Assembly: GCA_031398365.1 (NCBI GenBank)
Contig: JANNND010000210.1
Location: forward strand, 1-14,700
Source of the DNA: JAFDVL01 sp031398365
GTDB lineage: Bacteria; Acidobacteriota; Blastocatellia; RBC074
Length of the DNA: 14,700 nucleotides
Direction: 5' to 3'
Shown here: piece by piece, positions 12,756 to 14,700 of the stretch
Numbering within the stretch: position 1 is the stretch's first letter
Layout of the letters: each line of letters begins with the position of its first letter
The notes under the pieces: generated by a model
The model's input: the letters and a program-made list of their open reading frames with translations, nothing else
The model's database searches: none
Told to the model about the DNA's origin: nothing
Translations under genes and position numbers: made by a program

Positions 12756-12830
12756 CTGGATGTAGGGTAGCGGCCACCCACTTGCCTTGGGAGCAAGTTC
12801 ACGCAGGTTCGATTCCTGCCATCCAGACCA
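12756..12830 (+). tRNA. tRNA-Pro(TGG)
   Basis: Acceptor CTGGATG pairs with CATCCAG; C1-G72 and A73 match bacterial proline tRNA; CCA encoded. Anticodon stem-loop CTTGC-CTTGGGA-GCAAG gives TGG, reading CCN. Confidence 0.93.
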
Positions 12831-12853
12831 AAACTTGAAGGAGGAATTCAGAA

Positions 12854-12918
12854 GGATGAACGATGAAGTACAGAAGAAATCTATCGCCAGATTTTCACTC
12901 ATCGTTCAGCGTTCATCC
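12854..12918. repeat. Inverted repeat in the Pro-Arg spacer
   Basis: GGATGAACG (12854-12862) pairs with CGTTCATCC (12910-12918); an alternative register pairs TGAACGATGA with TCATCGTTCA (12899-12908). The same ATGAACG word occurs in the spacer hairpin at 12592-12659. Confidence 0.6.
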
Positions 12919-12938
12919 CTCAGCCTTTCTCCTCTTTC

Positions 12939-13018
12939 CTCCGTGTAGCTCAGTTGGAAACAAGAGCGCCCGTCTACGAAATGGGAGGTCGCAGGTTCAA
13001 GTCCTGCCACGGAGGCCA
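12939..13018 (+). tRNA. tRNA-Arg(ACG)
   Basis: Acceptor CTCCGTG pairs with CACGGAG; G73; CCA encoded. Anticodon stem-loop CCCGT-CTACGAA-ATGGG gives ACG, which after A-to-I editing reads CGU/CGC/CGA. Confidence 0.92.
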
Positions 13019-13024
13019 AATTCT

Positions 13025-13096
13025 GGTTGGATAGCTGAGATGGATTAGCGGCTGTCTGAAAAGCAGCAAAGGTAGGTTCGATCCCTACTCCAACCA
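13025..13096 (+). tRNA. tRNA-Phe(GAA)
   Basis: Acceptor GGTTGGA pairs with TCCAACC; A73; the next bases are CCG, so CCA is not fully encoded. Anticodon stem-loop GCTGT-CTGAAAA-GCAGC gives GAA. Confidence 0.92.
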
Positions 13097-13103
13097 CCGG
13101 CAT

Positions 13104-13192
13104 GGAATTTGAGATTGGGGATCGGAAATTTGAGATGAAGAGAACAAACCATTGCTCCTCTGCAATCTCCAATCTCCAATTTCCAATCTCCC
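13104..13192. repeat. Imperfect inverted repeat with GAGATTGG words
   Basis: The left part carries GAGATTGGGG and GGAAATTTGAGAT; the right part carries repeated CAATCTC and CCAATTTCC words. The two halves can fold into an imperfect hairpin. It shares these words with the element at 8743-8814. Confidence 0.6.
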
Positions 13193-13333
13193 CAGGGGCA
13201 ATGGCATTGAATTAAGCCTTTGCACGTAGTAGCAAATTTATTTGCTCGGCTTGGTTGACAAGATAATAGCGAATGAATTCGCTACTACGTGCATGCTTGA
13301 TTCCCTTAATTCAATGCCATTGCTCCCCAGGGG
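13188..13333. mobile_element. MITE-like long hairpin bounded by 11-bp direct repeats
   Basis: Outer arms 13195-13216 and 13305-13328 are reverse complements with a two-base difference. Inner arms 13222-13246 and 13268-13292 pair at 24 of 25 positions counting G-U. CTCCCCAGGGG stands at both edges (13188-13198 and 13323-13333), as a target-site duplication could, although the word is itself palindromic. No ORF is inside. The right edge runs into the first bases of tRNA-Arg(CCT). Confidence 0.65.
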
Positions 13334-13410
13334 TGATGTAGCTCAGCGGAAATCAGAGCAGCGATTTCCTACATCGCAGGTCGTGAGTTCAAATCTCACC
13401 ATCACCTCCA
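13332..13410 (+). tRNA. tRNA-Arg(CCT) with U73
   Basis: Acceptor GGTGATG pairs with CATCACC; CCA encoded. Anticodon stem-loop GCGAT-TTCCTAC-ATCGC gives CCT, reading AGG. The discriminator is U73, where arginine tRNAs usually carry A or G. Its first two bases overlap the edge of the MITE-like hairpin. Confidence 0.88.
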
Positions 13411-13419
13411 GTACAATAC

Positions 13420-13495
13420 GGGACTGTAGTCTAATGGGAATTAAGGCACTCGCCTTCTAAGCGAGTTTTTGCGAGTTCGAGTCTCGCCAGTCCCT
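13420..13495 (+). tRNA. tRNA-Arg(TCT) with U73
   Basis: Acceptor GGGACTG pairs with CAGTCCC; U73; CCA not encoded. Anticodon stem-loop CTCGC-CTTCTAA-GCGAG gives TCT, reading AGA/AGG. A short T-run follows at once, which could aid termination at the end of the array. Confidence 0.9.
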
Positions 13496-13521
13496 TTTTC
13501 AAAACGTTAGGAGAGATTGGT

Positions 13522-14070
13522 ATGCAACCACACAGGCGGGTTTTATTACTCAACGCTTCGTACGAAGCGTTAAATATCGTCTCGGCTCCCAAGGCGCTCG
13601 CCCTGGTTTGGCGGCGCGTCGCAGAAATTATCGAAGACGATCCTGGCGAAACTATTCGTTCGTTGCGTTATACATTTCAAGTGCCGTCCGTCATTCGTCT
13701 GACGCATTATGTGGATGTGCGTTCGCGGCAGAATCGCACCACCAGCCGTTTGCGGATTCTGGTGCGCGACAAGTTTCGTTGTCAGTATTGCGGCAAGAAA
13801 GGAACGGCATTTGATTTGACGCTCGACCATATCGTGCCGAAATCAAAAGGCGGCAGGACATTAGCCGAAAACATGGTCGCCGCTTGCATGCCGTGTAATA
13901 ACCGCAAAGCTGACCGTACGCCCACGGAAGCGCGCATGCCCTTATTGGCGAACCCGGCGGCGTTATACTTCGGTTTGCAGCGGGCCGCGTTTCACCACGC
14001 TGCCGAGGAACGACCGGAGTGGAGAAAATATTTATATCTTGAGGATGCTTACCTGGAGCGCACAGCTTGA
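13522..14070 (+). CDS. HNH endonuclease
   Basis: A 182-residue protein with a compact HNH nuclease domain in its second half. The zinc ribbon is C87-x2-C90 (FRCQYCGKKG) plus C122-x2-C125 (ACMPCNNRK); the catalytic motif is LDHIVPKSKGG (D102, H103) with N117 and N126. The N-terminal 75 residues (VLLLNASYEALNIVSAPKALALVW) are typical of a widespread stand-alone bacterial HNH family whose substrate is not known. The ATG has AGGAG eight bases upstream. It begins 26 bases after the last tRNA in the same direction, so it may be co-transcribed with block D. Homing-type mobility is possible but not shown. Confidence 0.9.
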   Translation: MQPHRRVLLLNASYEALNIVSAPKALALVWRRVAEIIEDDPGETIRSLRYTFQVPSVIRLTHYVDVRSRQNRTTSRLRILVRDKFRCQYCGKKGTAFDLTLDHIVPKSKGGRTLAENMVAACMPCNNRKADRTPTEARMPLLANPAALYFGLQRAAFHHAAEERPEWRKYLYLEDAYLERTA

Positions 14071-14090
14071 TCGCGGTGCGCTTTTTTTCT
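14057..14090 (+). terminator. Terminator overlapping the HNH stop codon
   Basis: AGCGCAC (14057-14063) pairs with GTGCGCT (14076-14082), followed by seven T in a row and CT. The left arm lies in the last HNH codons and the TGA (14068-14070) lies in the loop. The RNase Z start codon follows immediately after the T-run. A ribosome finishing HNH would cover the left arm, so this may act as a translation-sensitive attenuator. Confidence 0.75.
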
Positions 14091-14091
14091 T

Positions 14092-14700
14092 ATGTCTACT
14101 CGAAAATTTATTGCGCTGGGAACCGCCAGTCAGGTTCCCACGCGTCATCGCAATCACAACGGCTATTTTTTGCAATGGGATGAGGAAGGAATCCTCTTTG
14201 ATCCGGGCGAAGGCACGCAGCGGCAAATGATTTTTGCCAATGTTTCTGCTTCAGAAATCACGAAGATTTGCATCACGCATTTTCACGGCGATCATTGTCT
14301 GGGACTGGCGGGAGTGATCCAGCGCTTGTCACTCGACAAAGTGCCGCACACGGTCGAGGTATATTACCCGGCTTCGGGACAACAGTATTTTGACCGTCTG
14401 AAAAACGCCTCCATTTTTTACAATATGGCCCGCATTCAGGAACGCCCGATTACCGAACCCGGTATCATTTTTAGTAGCGCGAACTTTACGTTGGAAGCAC
14501 AACCATTGGCGCACAGCGTCGAATCCTGGGGTTATCGGTTGCAAGAGTTGGATTCGGTTACGATGATGCCGGAAAAGCTGGCGGCGCTAGGGATTCGCGG
14601 CGCAGAAATTGGTCAGTTGAAACAGCACGGGACGCTGGAAAAAAACGGGCAGGTGATTTCTGTCGCGCAGGTGAGCGCGCCCAAGCTGGGACAAAGCATG
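14092..14700 (+). CDS. rnz: Ribonuclease Z (tRNA 3'-processing endonuclease), 5' part
   Basis: The first 203 codons of ribonuclease Z, a metallo-beta-lactamase-fold enzyme that cuts precursor tRNAs just after the discriminator base when CCA is not encoded. Visible signatures: GTASQVPTRHRNHNGY, FDPGEGTQRQM, the zinc motif HFHGDH (residues 63-68), and the later ligand H141 in LAHSVESWGYR. Family members have about 300 residues, so roughly the last third lies beyond the window. The start is fixed by alignment to the conserved N-terminus (MSTRKFIALGTASQVP). No Shine-Dalgarno is seen because the terminator T-run abuts the ATG. Its position next to a tRNA array with six CCA-less genes is suggestive. 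Confidence 0.94.
   Translation, partial: MSTRKFIALGTASQVPTRHRNHNGYFLQWDEEGILFDPGEGTQRQMIFANVSASEITKICITHFHGDHCLGLAGVIQRLSLDKVPHTVEVYYPASGQQYFDRLKNASIFYNMARIQERPITEPGIIFSSANFTLEAQPLAHSVESWGYRLQELDSVTMMPEKLAALGIRGAEIGQLKQHGTLEKNGQVISVAQVSAPKLGQSM

Larger units (their letters stand above)
6795..13495 (+). other. tRNA gene array: 33 tRNA genes for all 20 amino acids
   Basis: 33 cloverleaf-forming genes on one strand, in four blocks. Order: Tyr, Ser, Ser, Ser, Arg, Leu, Leu, Leu, Gly, Cys, Leu, Trp, initiator-like Met; Lys, Ile, His, Gln, Ile, Glu, Asp, Lys; Met, Asn, Gly; Thr, Val, Ala, Thr, Pro, Arg, Phe, Arg, Arg. No isoacceptor is repeated except anticodon CAT, which has initiator and elongator forms, so this is a decoding set, not a tandem amplification. 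By ordinary wobble only ACA and CUA lack a reader. Spacing is short within blocks A and B. Two minus-strand genes separate blocks B, C and D. Whether other tRNA genes exist elsewhere in the genome cannot be seen. Confidence 0.9.

Noticed and set aside
6677..13333. CRISPR array
   Set aside because: The repeats are single inverted repeats of differing sequence in tRNA spacers, with no regular direct repeat-spacer pattern and no cas gene.

Overview
The window looks like a chromosomal segment of an Acidobacteriota-like bacterium, perhaps Blastocatellia. That placement is inference. It rests on an Oar-type TonB-dependent receptor with an N-terminal carboxypeptidase-regulatory-like domain, a Tat-exported sugar-phosphate-isomerase-like protein, moderate GC, and many hairpin repeats between genes. 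Six genes outside the central array are ordinary: the receptor (+), the isomerase-like protein (-), a DUF937/YidB-like protein (-), the siroheme-synthase N-terminal enzyme (+), and at the right end an HNH endonuclease (+) followed by the start of ribonuclease Z (+, cut by the window end).

The remarkable part is 6795-13495. It holds 33 tRNA genes, all on the + strand, read here from cloverleaf pairing and anticodon loops. They lie in four blocks: A (6795-8075, 13 genes), B (8658-9685, 8 genes plus a 76-codon ORF), C (11467-11797, 3 genes) and D (12203-13495, 9 genes). Minus-strand genes for a beta-carbonic anhydrase with a long C-terminal extension and for a small secreted basic protein separate B from C and C from D. 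Together the tRNAs cover all 20 amino acids and include an initiator-like tRNA. By ordinary wobble rules only ACA (Thr) and CUA (Leu) lack a dedicated reader. 27 of the 33 encode CCA; six do not.

Many of these tRNAs are odd. All four tRNA-Leu have short, type-I variable loops of 4-7 nt instead of the long bacterial arm. tRNA-Leu(GAG) also lacks U33 and the D-loop GG. tRNA-Ile(UAU), itself rare in bacteria, carries a 22-nt variable arm. tRNA-His has A73 instead of C73. The initiator-like tRNA keeps the C1 x A72 mismatch and CAU anticodon but has a minimal D-arm and a non-TTC T-loop. Four tRNAs have a mismatch at pair 31-39. This suggests a second, fast-evolving translation set, perhaps a backup against tRNA-cleaving toxins or defence nucleases or a relic of a mobile element, rather than a typical household tRNA operon. 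That interpretation is inference.

Two AT-rich, gene-free leaders (6269-6794 and 8076-8657) precede blocks A and B. Each has a TTGACG/TATAAA promoter-like pair and then a GGGAGCG palindrome. The first ends in a strong intrinsic-terminator-like hairpin just before the first tRNA. The spacers of blocks B and D contain long inverted repeats. The RNase Z gene directly downstream encodes the enzyme that matures CCA-less tRNA 3' ends, so its position next to the array may be functional.
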